Source: Balanoglossus misakiensis (taxonomy: Eukaryota; Hemichordata). From it: DNA of 64,000 bases. The translations under genes and the position numbers were made by a program. Of this stretch, positions 24,038 to 35,670 are shown one piece after another; within the stretch, counting starts at the first letter, position 1; each line of letters starts with the position of its first letter. The notes beneath the pieces are model-generated. The model saw nothing but the letters and a program-made list of their open reading frames with translations, did no database searches and was not told where the DNA came from. The stretch is from NCBI GenBank assembly GCA_040954595.2, contig CM082592.2, positions 9,362,001 through 9,426,000 on the forward strand. The letters run 5' to 3'.

Positions 24038-25135
24038 ATGGATACGAATCAGTCGATGAACCACACTCTGGGTGAAAATGCGACATCCACAGTGGCCATG
24101 TTTACCGCTGACGACGTCGATAAGAACATTCAAATAAGTAAGACGGTCCTGAAGACGATATTTGGCATCATCTCCGTAGTCGGAATTGGCGGCAATCTGC
24201 TTGTCATCCTGGTAGTCGTCCGGGTGAAGCGTCTCCGAACTCTCACCGGGTATTTCATCTTGAACCAGTCGTGCATTGACCTACTCGGCTCGATCCTGTT
24301 GGCCGCTCTCTACTGTTTCCCCAGCATCAAGATGCGGGGAGGGATGGGCAGCAACGTCCTCTGCAAGATGTGGGTCTCCACCTACCCGCTCTGGGCCTGC
24401 TTCAACGCGTCCACGCTCAACCTGGCGTTTCTCACCTTCGAGCGCTACATGGGCGTGGTGCACCCCGTCCTGCATCACAACAGGTTCACAAGGACCCAGG
24501 CGAAGGCCCTGATGGTGGTGGCTTGGACCGTGCCCTTCTGCTGGCTGGGCTACTGGGCAGGCGTCAACACCGTCATCGATGGCAACTGCTACCCTGCCTG
24601 GCCAAACGCGGCTGCACAGCGGGCGATCGGCGTCATGGCGTTTCTTGTTTCCTACCTCATACCACTTTTCATGATGACCTTCACCTACCTGAAGATCTTT
24701 CTGGTGTTGAGAAAGCAGGCAAAACTATGCCACACTGGTGCTAGGAGCCTTGGATCCGGACAAGCCACCATCTCATCCAGCAGCTCGCACACAGAGGGCG
24801 CATCATCGCGGGCCAAAAGAAACGTCATCAAGACACTCGCGATTGTGTTCGTAACGTACGTGATCTGCTGGTCACCCAACCAGATCGAGTACTTTCGCTT
24901 TAACATGGGCGTTCACATGAATCTATCGAGCGTATGGTTCGAAGTCACCATCATCATGGCGTTCTGCAACGTCTGCGTCAACCCAATGATATACACCTTG
25001 AAGTACCAGGAATTCAGAGACGGGTTGAAGAGACTGTTTTGCAAAACCAACAAGATTGCCAACCAGCAGCTTCAAATCGGAGTGCAGGATCCCATCAACA
25101 CTCCCGCCGTTCCTACTGGAGATACGGGTGTCTGA
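24038..25135 (+). CDS. Class A (rhodopsin-type) GPCR, orphan, single coding exon
   Basis: Encodes 365 residues from the ATG at 24038, chosen because it follows a consensus 3' splice site (GTGTTTCAG ending at 24027), implying a 5' UTR intron. The open frame extends in-frame to a Met at 23978, which would replace the N-terminus by an implausible one. The N-tail has glycosylation sites NQS, NHT and NAT. Seven helices are clear: GNLLVILVVV (TM1), NQSCIDLLGS (TM2), cysteine in LCKMW before TM3, ERYM at the end of TM3 (a conservative change from DRY), a long intracellular loop 3 rich in serine, CWSP in TM6, NPMIY in TM7 and a Cys/Lys segment of helix 8 (RLFCK). It looks like an amine- or peptide-type receptor of a lineage-expanded family; the ligand cannot be read from the sequence. 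Confidence 0.9.
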   Translation: MDTNQSMNHTLGENATSTVAMFTADDVDKNIQISKTVLKTIFGIISVVGIGGNLLVILVVVRVKRLRTLTGYFILNQSCIDLLGSILLAALYCFPSIKMRGGMGSNVLCKMWVSTYPLWACFNASTLNLAFLTFERYMGVVHPVLHHNRFTRTQAKALMVVAWTVPFCWLGYWAGVNTVIDGNCYPAWPNAAAQRAIGVMAFLVSYLIPLFMMTFTYLKIFLVLRKQAKLCHTGARSLGSGQATISSSSSHTEGASSRAKRNVIKTLAIVFVTYVICWSPNQIEYFRFNMGVHMNLSSVWFEVTIIMAFCNVCVNPMIYTLKYQEFRDGLKRLFCKTNKIANQQLQIGVQDPINTPAVPTGDTGV

Positions 25136-25151
25136 ATATATGGTTGAATAT

Positions 25152-25175
25152 ATTCCTCCTCCTCCTCCTCCTCCT
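25152..25175. repeat. CCT trinucleotide microsatellite in GPCR 3' UTR
   Basis: About seven CCT units shortly after the GPCR stop codon. Confidence 0.85.
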
Positions 25176-25307
25176 GTCCCGACTCACACAACCACGAAAC
25201 ACCCGTGGTTCACTCCTCCGCCCTTTAAAGAATTAAAAGTTTTGGAGGATTCTCGTTTTCCTGAAAATCTGTCCCCGAAGTGGGCACCACATTTACAAAT
25301 CCAAAAC

Positions 25308-25313
25308 AATAAA
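25308..25313 (+). terminator. Probable poly(A) signal of the GPCR gene
   Basis: AATAAA lies 173 nt after the stop codon. Confidence 0.55.
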
Positions 25314-26124
25314 ACAATGTAATTTGAACAAATCTAAGAAAGGATTTCACATGTGAACGTATATGGATAACAATTGATTTTTCACGAGTTTTTGATGATT
25401 TGAATGTATGTCAAATTTTATTACGCACATATAGCCTGTATATATCTAAGTCAGCTTTATAGTGGCTGTTACATTTGAAGTTTTGACTTCTGTACGTTCT
25501 GCCAACAACAAAAAAAAGATTGCTTTTCTTCTTGTACTTTAAATTTTTAACTTAAGACGCTTGTACGTTTTTGGTAATTTGCGCCATATTGTGTTAAACA
25601 TGTACAAAAAAACACCTGTTTGATCTGCTATCACTGATAGCTCACAATGCATTGAACTGCCAACAATACACCCATTGCTACGTTCGTTGTGTACCAAAAG
25701 TGCGGTACTTGAAATGTCGGGAATCAAATCATGGTTCTCCCCTTTGATGAGTAGACCATGTTGGGGAAATTTGGCAGACTTTGTCGGATCATACAGCATC
25801 TCAGCACCTAACTGACGTGTTACTACCCTGCCTTTTTCGCGTGTCTGTTTATTGTGTATTAAATCCATTTGGACATTATGACTTGCGTATTTATGGTCTG
25901 TTTGTGTTCCCGAAATTGGCCGGCTGCACACACACGTGTTCTTTGTTTGTTGTCTGCGTTGTACTATATGGTTATTTGTTTGTCATTGCAACTGGCCATG
26001 TAAATGTGATATTTATGAACGTTGGAATATGGATCAGTTTAATTGCGATTATTTATTCGTTCATCAGAAACCGACTCAGACGGCTCCTGCTCACTGTGTG
26101 GACAATAAAACCTCCGTCATGGCA
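25314..26124. other. Intergenic, nothing recognised
   Basis: AT-rich sequence between the GPCR poly(A) signal and the tandem transposon-like elements. Short open frames on both strands show no domain or splice logic. Confidence 0.5.
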
Positions 26125-26128
26125 TTAA

Positions 26129-27114
26129 GGTAGTTGGAAAGGCTAGGGCGTCAGTTAAAATTTCATTTAAAAACACTGAATTTATATCTAGAAATGTATT
26201 AGAGAAAAATTAAACTCATAAAAAATTCGGGGCAATAAACGTGTAACAAGATATGGCTGGTTTTATTATACCTAATTTCATACATCTGGCAAGGAAGCTA
26301 GGGAGCCTTATTTGAGCGCCCTCTAGGGGAAGACTTCTCCTAGGCTATGCGCACAAGGACGGGTTCCCCTAGCCAAGGGCATTTAAATGCAACTTGCAAA
26401 CACTGATTCTTGCAATTTTCAACGATAGATAACCTTGTTTGTTTATTAAAGGCTGCCAAATTATGGACATTTTTGCATTTCTAGGGAACCCGAAAAGCCA
26501 GCGGAAAAGCGTTTGACCCAGATAAATGCGATCCTTCGCCGTGAACTGCCGCTAAACTTTGCGTATTTCGCTACTTTTCTGCCCTTCGCCATAATGTAAT
26601 GGTTTTTATTTGTGATTGAATAGGTATGCCAGATATTTTTTTTATCATGAAACTTTCAGGAAAGGCTCGGGACATCCCAAAGAACAATTTTACGGGACAG
26701 TTTTTTCATAAGTTTTCCCGTTGTGTTTTGGCAGCACGTTAAAGTTGTATACAAAATATCAACAAAAACTGTGTTTTCCTGAGTGATAACTTTGAAAAAA
26801 ATAAGTTTTTGCTGAAAGTGTCCCATACATTGCTGGAGGGGTTGCTTCATATTAAAATGAATACAAATTATTCAATAATTTGTGAAAACATGTCAAGATT
26901 CAATCAATATTTTGTAAAATTATGAATATTTATATTTAGGCGTATCAAATTTCATAATTTTAGCAGATATTTTTACAGTCATATTTTTCCCTCACTTTTT
27001 AGTTTGTTAAGAACACATGCTGCAAATTTCAAGTCATTATCTTTATTCTAACTTGTGAAAATAAATTCACAAACATTGAGAGAATTTGCTTCAAAAATAG
27101 CCTTTCCAACTACC
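26129..27114. mobile_element. TTAA-flanked 986-bp non-autonomous DNA transposon-like element, copy 1
   Basis: Begins GGTAGTTGGAAAGGCTA and ends with its exact reverse complement (17-bp terminal inverted repeats). TTAA occurs directly outside each end (26125-26128 and 27115-27118). No ORF longer than 64 codons, so no transposase. Inside is a smaller inverted pair, CTAGGGGAA and TTCCCCTAG, near 26322-26370. TTAA target duplication is characteristic of piggyBac-type transposition, but the terminal bases are not the usual piggyBac CCY, so superfamily is unsettled. Confidence 0.85.
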
Positions 27115-27118
27115 TTAA

Positions 27119-28104
27119 GGTAGTTGGAAAGGCTAGGGCGTCAGTTAAAATTTCATTTAAAAACACTGAATTTATATCTAGAAATGTATTAGAGAAAAAT
27201 TAAACTCATAAAAAATTCGGGGCAATAAACGTGTAACAAGATATGGCTGGTTTTATTATACCTAATTTCATACATCTGGCAAGGAAGCTAGGGAGCCTTA
27301 TTTGAGCGCCCTCTAGGGGAAGACTTCTCCTAGGCTATGCGCACAAGGACGGGTTCCCCTAGCCAAGGGCATTTAAATGCAACTTGCAAACACTGATTCT
27401 TGCAATTTTCAACGATAGATAACCTTGTTTGTTTATTAAAGGCTGCCAAATTATGGACATTTTTGCATTTCTAGGGAACCCGAAAAGCCAGCGGAAAAGC
27501 GTTTGACCCAGATAAATGCGATCCTTCGCCGTGAACTGCCGCTAAACTTTGCGTATTTCGCTACTTTTCTGCCCTTCGCCATAATGTAATGGTTTTTATT
27601 TGTGATTGAATAGGTATGCCAGATATTTTTTTTATCATGAAACTTTCAGGAAAGGCTCGGGACATCCCAAAGAACAATTTTACGGGACAGTTTTTTCATA
27701 AGTTTTCCCGTTGTGTTTTGGCAGCACGTTAAAGTTGTATACAAAATATCAACAAAAACTGTGTTTTCCTGAGTGATAACTTTGAAAAAAATAAGTTTTT
27801 GCTGAAAGTGTCCCATACATTGCTGGAGGGGTTGCTTCATATTAAAATGAATACAAATTATTCAATAATTTGTGAAAACATGTCAAGATTCAATCAATAT
27901 TTTGTAAAATTATGAATATTTATATTTAGGCGTATCAAATTTCATAATTTTAGCAGATATTTTTACAGTCATATTTTTCCCTCACTTTTTAGTTTGTTAA
28001 GAACACATGCTGCAAATTTCAAGTCATTATCTTTATTCTAACTTGTGAAAATAAATTCACAAACATTGAGAGAATTTGCTTCAAAAATAGCCTTTCCAAC
28101 TACC
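27119..28104. mobile_element. TTAA-flanked 986-bp element, copy 2 (identical, head-to-tail)
   Basis: Base-for-base identical to the copy at 26129-27114 as far as I could compare by eye, same orientation, period exactly 990 bp. It shares the central TTAA (27115-27118) with copy 1 and ends at TTAA 28105-28108. Confidence 0.85.
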
Positions 28105-28108
28105 TTAA

Positions 28109-29265
28109 CAGGAAACACAATAGTCAAACTACACCCTTAATCTTTTATTCTGTACAATATATTTTAAATTCCATTCAATAGGAAATGTAAATTCTCTTCC
28201 ATCACATAGAAACTATATGCTACCTCAGAAAGAGCAACAAATTCAGTTCTGTTTCCACAACAAAAAACGCCTTTCTTTGATATAAATATATTTTTACATG
28301 GTTATAGTGAACAAGTGTGTTGATGTCTTCAACTAACAACTGAATTACTAGATACATATCTACCAATAGCTACCATGCACATATATACCATAACCCTTAC
28401 AGTGCCAGCCATGCTGCTCACTTAGTATATGCATCTGCTTCGGTAACGCTAATCATAACGTGTGTGTTGACCAAGTCAAGTGTTCAAAACCTGGATACAC
28501 CACTTGATACACAAAGCTACTCTGCAATATGTGCTGAATGTAATGAACAGTTCCTGTCATCAGAACAGCGAATGTGTGACATGAGGTTTCTGAAAAAAGC
28601 GTATCAACAAAAACACGGAGTGTTAAGTGATTATGATGGCCTTGGGCATGAAAAACAAGACTTCTGCTATTTCCTACAGGATGAAGCCTTTTATAAACAG
28701 AGAGCGCGACTTTCACTGATTGAAAAGCAGCATGAGATCACTTCTAGTGCTTGCAGCCTGTCCACTTCATTTAAGAGAAAATTATCCCAGAGAGATTAAA
28801 TGATAAATGTTGACTGTTTGCTACACCATACAACCTATTTACAGTCTCACACAATAGTTCACGCAAAGTGCGAAATGATTTCTGCTGAGAAAATGAAACA
28901 AGTATCTGGGGCTTTAAAAGTTTAATCACAACTGGCGAGGGAGGGAGGGAGGGAAGACCGGTAAAGTTCTATGCGATGTGCATCAATAAATAGAGCAAAG
29001 GATTACAGACCTTTCAACTTTCCTTCCACGTTACCTCAATCTCATTCAAACTTTTTCGAGTTCAATAAAAATAATCATTATCACACATGAAATTGCACAT
29101 TTTCACATGTCCGCACGACTGATGCATGAAAGGGGGTTGACAATTTGGCTACGTATAAGGCGAGCAAACCCTGCTGACCGACTAAAAAAGCGGCCAATCA
29201 GGTCTGGTCTTGTATCTTGAAGAGTGGATGTTCGCAGTAAGCTGGCTGCCCATTGGTTCCAAACT
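28109..29265. other. Intergenic / probable 3' UTR of GOSR1
   Basis: No supported coding exon. The segment adjoining 29265 is presumably the GOSR1 3' UTR on the minus strand. A short GGGA repeat lies near 28938-28953. A 111-codon open frame at 28464-28799 (+) has no recognisable domain. Confidence 0.5.
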
Positions 29266-32200
29266 TCAATGCAAAGCATACAGGAGAATGAGAATAACGC
29301 ACACAGCTATGACACTTCCTAAGATAATCGAGTCTCTTCTCTTCCGAAGGTTAATCCTCTGAACAAGACTGTTAATGATGGGAAAACGATCTGTTACATT
29401 AGAGTTAAGGAACAAGAAAAGAAAATTCAGTATCTTTTGCACAGCCTGCGACTTATATACATGTATGCAGGCACTGATCTGGGGTGGGTGGGGAGACAGC
29501 TGTCTGTGACTACACTCTCAAATCTCATATCACAACTCCCCGCGACCGCCATTCAACCTTCCAAATACAGCATCAAGGCGGGGTTCCAATCGTAGCTTTG
29601 CTTAACGCAAGGAGTGACTTTGCAAATGGTCAAGTATACGAAGTCAACAGGTGTGCTCTGAGTAGTCACACAGTGCACTCACTGTGTCCATTAATTAAAT
29701 GGCACATATACGTGAGTGTATATTGGCAGTCAATAGCTGCAGACGTACGACTCAAATATACAGTGATGTACACGAACATGTTGGTATACACACATACACA
29801 TTCAATGCATTAATGAGGACGGTCCTGAAGGTAGTGAAAATTTGCGAGAATTCAGGATGATGATGATGAGTATGGGCCCGGCGGGACAGAGCCCAATCAC
29901 TGGCTAGGATTAAGTTACAACTGTTCAGAAAAGTGGTATTCATTTGAGGAAAAAAAAGACATAATTGCAAGGATACTGACAATGCTGCCGATACTCGTCG
30001 ATATCTTCTTGAGTGCCGATTTCTGAGACATGAGGTTTTCCTTGGCTGCCATGGCAACGCTGCAAGAAAGTGAAATGCATGTTTGAGAGCGGTTGACTGA
30101 TGAACAGAAATTGGCTCATTAAAGTTGAAATGTCTTTCAACGGCCTTTGAAGAACCAGAGGCAGCAAACACAGCCTGCTTTCGTATTGTCTTACAAGATG
30201 CAAATTGGATGAGTGAAATGAGTGAAGATATGTTATTTATCCCAACAAACCGACAGCTGGTTGCATGAACAACATTTACTGTCCTTTGCTAGTCGTGTGT
30301 AATTATGATATTTGCACAGCGATGCAAGAAATGAAAGACATGACACATTTTTAAATTAATGAGTATTCATAACTAGAAAAAAAAAATTGTAAACAGCTAC
30401 TATACTATGTAACCGAAATTAAATCTTTCATCTTCAAGATTTAAATATTTTATTGGGATTCAATATTTCATCTTTGAATATTGTGTAGACGACAATGACG
30501 TAAACAGGAAATAGCTTTTTTAATCCTACCGAGAAGATGAGTTTAAAACCCCAAGGACATGGTATTCAAGTCACCAATTGAAGATCGATCAACACCGCCA
30601 CCACAGCAGCTAGCCAATCATAATACCTGCCTCCAGCATTAAACGCAAATGAAAATACTGCTACGGGTGACAGACAGATGTCTCTTCAGGCAACACCCGT
30701 AGAAGTTATAAGTACACCACGCATAACTAATCATGTGTTGTAAACATCAGTGACACATACCTTATGGTGTCATCTGTTAATCTTTCTGAACTGAAATTAA
30801 AAAGAAAAGTTTTTATCTTATGTATGTCACATGAAAACACAGTACAGTGAAGCTATCATGCAACAGTGATCTTGAATGATCAGTAAGAGTCAGTCAGCGA
30901 AAAAAGCATATACTATACTTGAGCAGACTGCCCAGTGACCCAATACTTACTTTCGTAAGTGTTCATTTTCTTTGAGGTACAGATCAGTTCTGCGATTGAG
31001 ACCGGACGAACTTTTATACGTGTCAATTTCCCTTCTGACTGAACCCAGCAAGTCCTCCCTCTCTTTGTACTTTGTTATGTTGGCTTTTGTCTTGTTGAAT
31101 TCGTGCGAGTAGTCCTGAAGGATGTCTCTGTGTCTCTGCAGGGTGTGAATTAAAGCTGGACTGGGCGCAGACAACGACATGCTGCTGGTGTAGTCCGACA
31201 TTTTATCATTTATAGCTGTAAGCTGTTTGAATTAAATACAACAAAAAAAGGAAGACACACCATAATAATTCAGTACAAGATTGCAAGAGAAATGAAAGAG
31301 CCTACAGTGTGCTCCCAAGAACAATTAAAAATGATTGGGGACCAATTAAGTCACCCCCCCCCCCTTGCATGGCACACATACCCCTTGATACTTTTGATGT
31401 AAACAAGTTTACCTTGGCTAGAAGCTGCTCAATTTCCATTGCCATGGTATCAAACATCCGCTCACTGCTTGACGAACTTAATAACGGTGACGTGTCTGAG
31501 CTGCAAATTAAATTGGATTAATGAGTGGCAATTAGTATCATCTCATATCCTGGTGACTCACGGATATCAATGCAAGACATCAAGAAAGGAAATTGGTAAA
31601 CGGTTTGGAAACCCTGGCAACAGCTGTGTGACCCATTGATATAAATCCACATTATAGCTGTGTTATTATGGTTAGCAAAGATATGTTAACATTAGGATGG
31701 CCAGCATGAACCTTACCTATCATTCTTGTAGTCTTTATGGCTGTAACTCGTACCCAGCTTACTGAATGATACTAACTTCAGATCCAGTTCATTCTCTAGT
31801 TGTCTGGCTTGCTTTCTCAAGTCTGCAAAACACAATATCAAAGTCATATTATTTTTAGAGCCGAAATCTGGTTGTCAGCTTCATTAAATGTATGACCTAT
31901 CAATTGTTTGACATAATTATTGTTCAACTTATATATTTGCCATTCTCACATGCACAGGTTTTGTCAAATTTCATGAAAACTCACACCCCTTTTCAAGTGA
32001 ATCAAACCATTTGATATCATCAGTGGTTTATCAAAGACATTCATTAAGGGGGCTCCTGGTAATTAAGGGGGCTGAAGTGAACCATGAACCTGATTGTTTT
32101 ATTGAGTCATGTATGGATTGAGTGAAGCGTGTCTCCCAGACGAATACACAGACGCACACGCCGATGGTCCCAGTGACAAACCCAACATAGAAATTCCTTC

Positions 32201-35200
32201 CGACTGCATCCCTGGGGGACTAATTAGAAACATCACTAGATGTTTGTTGTTTTGAAAGCCAGTGATTGCACTCTGATTTTCTTCAGAGCCTGTGGGTACA
32301 AATGCTCATGGTAAACCCCCTTGGTTGTTGAATGTATGCATTTATGTATGAGTAAAAATCGATATGTATCAGCAATGTTTCAAGACTCATTTCTGACTGT
32401 CAAATGCACTGTTGTTATACATCACAGAGTAAATATACAGTACTCAATTATAGCAGCCCTACACTAGACTATCTTGTTACATGCAGACTGCTGCAGTTCT
32501 ACGGGAAGCGTACTGTACTGTACACTGAACAAACACATGCAGGGAGCGTGTACATGTGAATTTCATGCACATGTTCATTTTGTGGTGTGTTCCAATTCCG
32601 GGTTTCCCTTACTGTAAGCCAGGGGAAGTTTGCACCCTGAAATGGAATGACCTCAACGACGGTCATATCTTAGTCCTTACACCGCAGCAATCACAAACAT
32701 GAAATGGAGTACATGTACATGTACAAAGAAGATGAAATCCCTAACCACCCCACCCCCCCTCCCCCCAAAAAATTCTTCACTTCGAAGGCTCATGTACATA
32801 CATACATGCACTAGAATTTTGGACAGCTGTACGGTGCAAGTGTTTATAGAACAGGCTGTATCATGCCATTAGGTTGAGCATGAGAATCTGTGAGCCAGAT
32901 TCCCACAGAGCAGTTGGTCTACCTGTTGTCAATTGTCATTCAAATGCCATACCGCCATTGAGTTAACATCCTCATAATAGGCTGCCCCGGGGTTTTATCA
33001 GTGCCCATCAGGCCTGAGTGCCCATTTGAGACTTACTTAAGAAGTTAGACACAAGACGAGAAATTATTTTCAAGATCAGATTTCATACTTATGGAATACC
33101 AGGCTATACCATGATGAGTCGGAGGAAATACTACCCATATATGGTCTGGAAATGTTGACAGAAGAAATTACAGGAGACCAGACAGGTACTGTCACAAACA
33201 TCACAGAGACAGACACAGGCAAACGGATGTAATGGGGGTATATACATGTATAGCGAAATTCACAGAAAAGGGTTATAATGGGTATGAATAATTTAACCTC
33301 TTGGATTTGGGCATAACTAGACTGAAATTCTAGATGCATTTTGATATAAAAAGTAAGAAAATCATTTTCTAAATAATTAATATATATATATGGTTTTCAT
33401 AACAGCGTAGTTTTTACTACTCTGTGGACTGGGAGCAATGCTTATTTGCTTAAGGAAATTTAGTTGTATGCAGTTCAACTAGAGTTCACACACAAAATTA
33501 TCTCTTTACATACAGCAAATGTGGTAAACTTTTGACAGTTCTGAAGTTCTGAATCATCATCATTCACTTAGAAGTTATGCAAGTGTTCTATATATTCTTG
33601 ACATCTCAGAAAGGTCAGAAAGAATGATGTCAAAAGTGAACACTTTTGTCCTTGAATCACAAGATGATAAACCTGATTTTACATGACTTTTCATTCACTC
33701 GCATGCTTTGTTAGTTCATTTTCTCAGGTTGAGATCCTGTCCTACTATTTATGGAACTCATAATCAGAAACCGTTTCCTGTGTTTACAATAATAGGGGGT
33801 CTGTCTCAAGACTCTCATTTCCAAACCTTAATTCTAATGGCTTCATTTCATTATAATGTTATGCATTAAGATGATTAAATTGTAATTTCAGGATATAATA
33901 CTCAGTGTGTGTCCGGTCCATGACGTTAGTGCATCCCTTGTGGTTAAGTTAAGATTGTTGTTACTGTGTTAGTCCCACACTTCACCACATGTTAATGCGT
34001 GCAATTACGGATTCTGACGTAAATAGTTTGATTTTTGTAAAAAGGACAAAATTATGGGAACACACCATAGATTTGTTCATCATAGGCAGCCATGGCGTCT
34101 CCGCTTTGCTCTGTGTTTTGCTTGTCGGTCTTCGTGTCAAAATTCAGTGCGTCGGTGTTCTTCTGATTTTGCGTTTCGCTCATACTCGAGTGCCAGACGT
34201 TTTAGAATGAGGGTCCTACAGAACCTACCAAAAGCTAAATAATTAGAAATGCTACCCACTACTGGAGGCAGGAGTGTGAAAAAAAAAAGAAAGCTCGGGG
34301 CAGAAAACGACACTTCTAATATAAGTTACAAGCATGCGTCTTTAAGTCCACTGGCTATGACTATACGCCTTTCAGAAAACCACAATAAACAAATAGATGG
34401 TAGCTTTCATAAAGATCAATTAACCATGTACCAGATCACTGTAGCCACTAATGCATGCATTAATTTTCATGAACTGATTAAACATTCTGGAGTGATGAAC
34501 AAGCTCTCATCCCACTGGAAATGAAGCTCGTTATTTCCCCAAAACTTTGAAACTTTGTACATCCCCACTTCATAAAGCTTATGGTTTAAAGACGACTAGG
34601 GATTCTCATGGGGCTATTACTTGAGGGGAAAATACACAATTTTAATGTGCATGTTTATCTGATTGATGTATGTACTGTGTCTGTCTGTGTGCATCAAGTT
34701 CAGGTCCTACCACCACACTCAGTTGTAAGAGTGGCAAGGCAACATGGAGCAAATTTTGTTAGTTACACCAGTGCTGCATAGGAACTCTGATAAGTGCAAT
34801 ACAGTCTGGACAGCATAGGAAGTGAAGAAGTTGACCTACCCCTAGCCATCAATCAATTGGATATCTGAACAGCCAATTAACATTGCTGCTGACTGTTTCT
34901 GTGAAACATGTAGTGTCTCCACAGTAACTTTTCATTCTCATCACTGAACGTCACAAACACACATCAGCTGAACTGCTAACAAATCTGTACAGTCGTCATG
35001 GCTACACTTTCATTTGCATAGAGCTAAGATAATGGCGCACATCTGCGTCACTCCGCTCCAGAAATGACCCACAAGCCATAGCCTCAAAATTTACCCAGTG
35101 TACTACTGTATTGTTTCCATGACTCACTCCACTCGTCAAACCGTCGTTAGAAATGTTTTTTCTCTGCAATTTCATTTGTGAGTCGGTTACAGTAACTGAG

Positions 35201-35670
35201 CTGACTCAAGTCAAAACATTTATGAAATTATGGGATTTAACTCATGTTTTTCATGACGTGTCACTCATCAGGAACAGAACTAGTCATTAAACCTTTACGG
35301 TCATCCGAAATATTTCACCCCTCTAAACCAAGAGAGGTATATCAGCGCATATAAAATCGCTTACGGGGGAAGTTCTAAGCTATGCCATTGTGTTGCGATT
35401 GCGAATAGTTCGACCCAGTTGCAATGTTGTGTGTACACTGTATAAGGACACACGGATGTAAATATTTTACGTCGCTGGGCAAAAGTTAGTCCACAGGTTT
35501 CTTTTGAGGTGAATGCGAAGCAAACCCGTAAAAGACATAAAAGCCCCCGACACCAAGACCTTAACTGTTCATCCAGACTAAACATGAGGGCCAATACTGT
35601 TACAGAAAACGCCATAAACTGAATACTGCAACGTGTCTCACTCACCTTCCCATTGATTAGAGGAAGCCAT
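29266..35670 (-). CDS. GOSR1: Golgi SNAP receptor complex member 1 (GOS-28/GS28)
   Basis: Qb-SNARE of the Golgi acting in ER-Golgi and intra-Golgi vesicle fusion; tail-anchored. Seven exons: 35646-35670, 31717-31822, 31413-31500, 30951-31222, 30761-30790, 29977-30059 and 29266-29390. They sum to 729 nt and 242 residues, with all phases matching. The N-terminus reads MASSNQWEDLRKQARQLENE, almost as in vertebrates. Next come a Ser-rich linker ending in ERMFDTMAMEIEQLL, the helical N-terminal region (HTLQRHRDILQDYSHEF), the SNARE motif with the central glutamine in LMSQK, then NRFPIINSLVQRINLRKRRD and a C-terminal anchor of about 18 hydrophobic residues ending YALH. Exon 5 is a 30-nt microexon and intron 1 is about 3.8 kb. 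Length and order match the family, so no part is missing. Confidence 0.97.

Noticed and set aside
26656-27840. Two identical 64-codon minus-strand open frames (26656-26850 and 27646-27840)
   Set aside because: They exist only because the 986-bp element is duplicated; no transposase or other domain is present.
26129-28104. Possible CRISPR-like or satellite array
   Set aside because: Only two units of 986 bp with terminal inverted repeats and TTAA borders; this is transposon architecture in a eukaryote.
28464-28799. 111-codon plus-strand open frame antisense to the GOSR1 3' flank
   Set aside because: No domain, no homologue recognised and no supporting splice or poly(A) context; may be chance.
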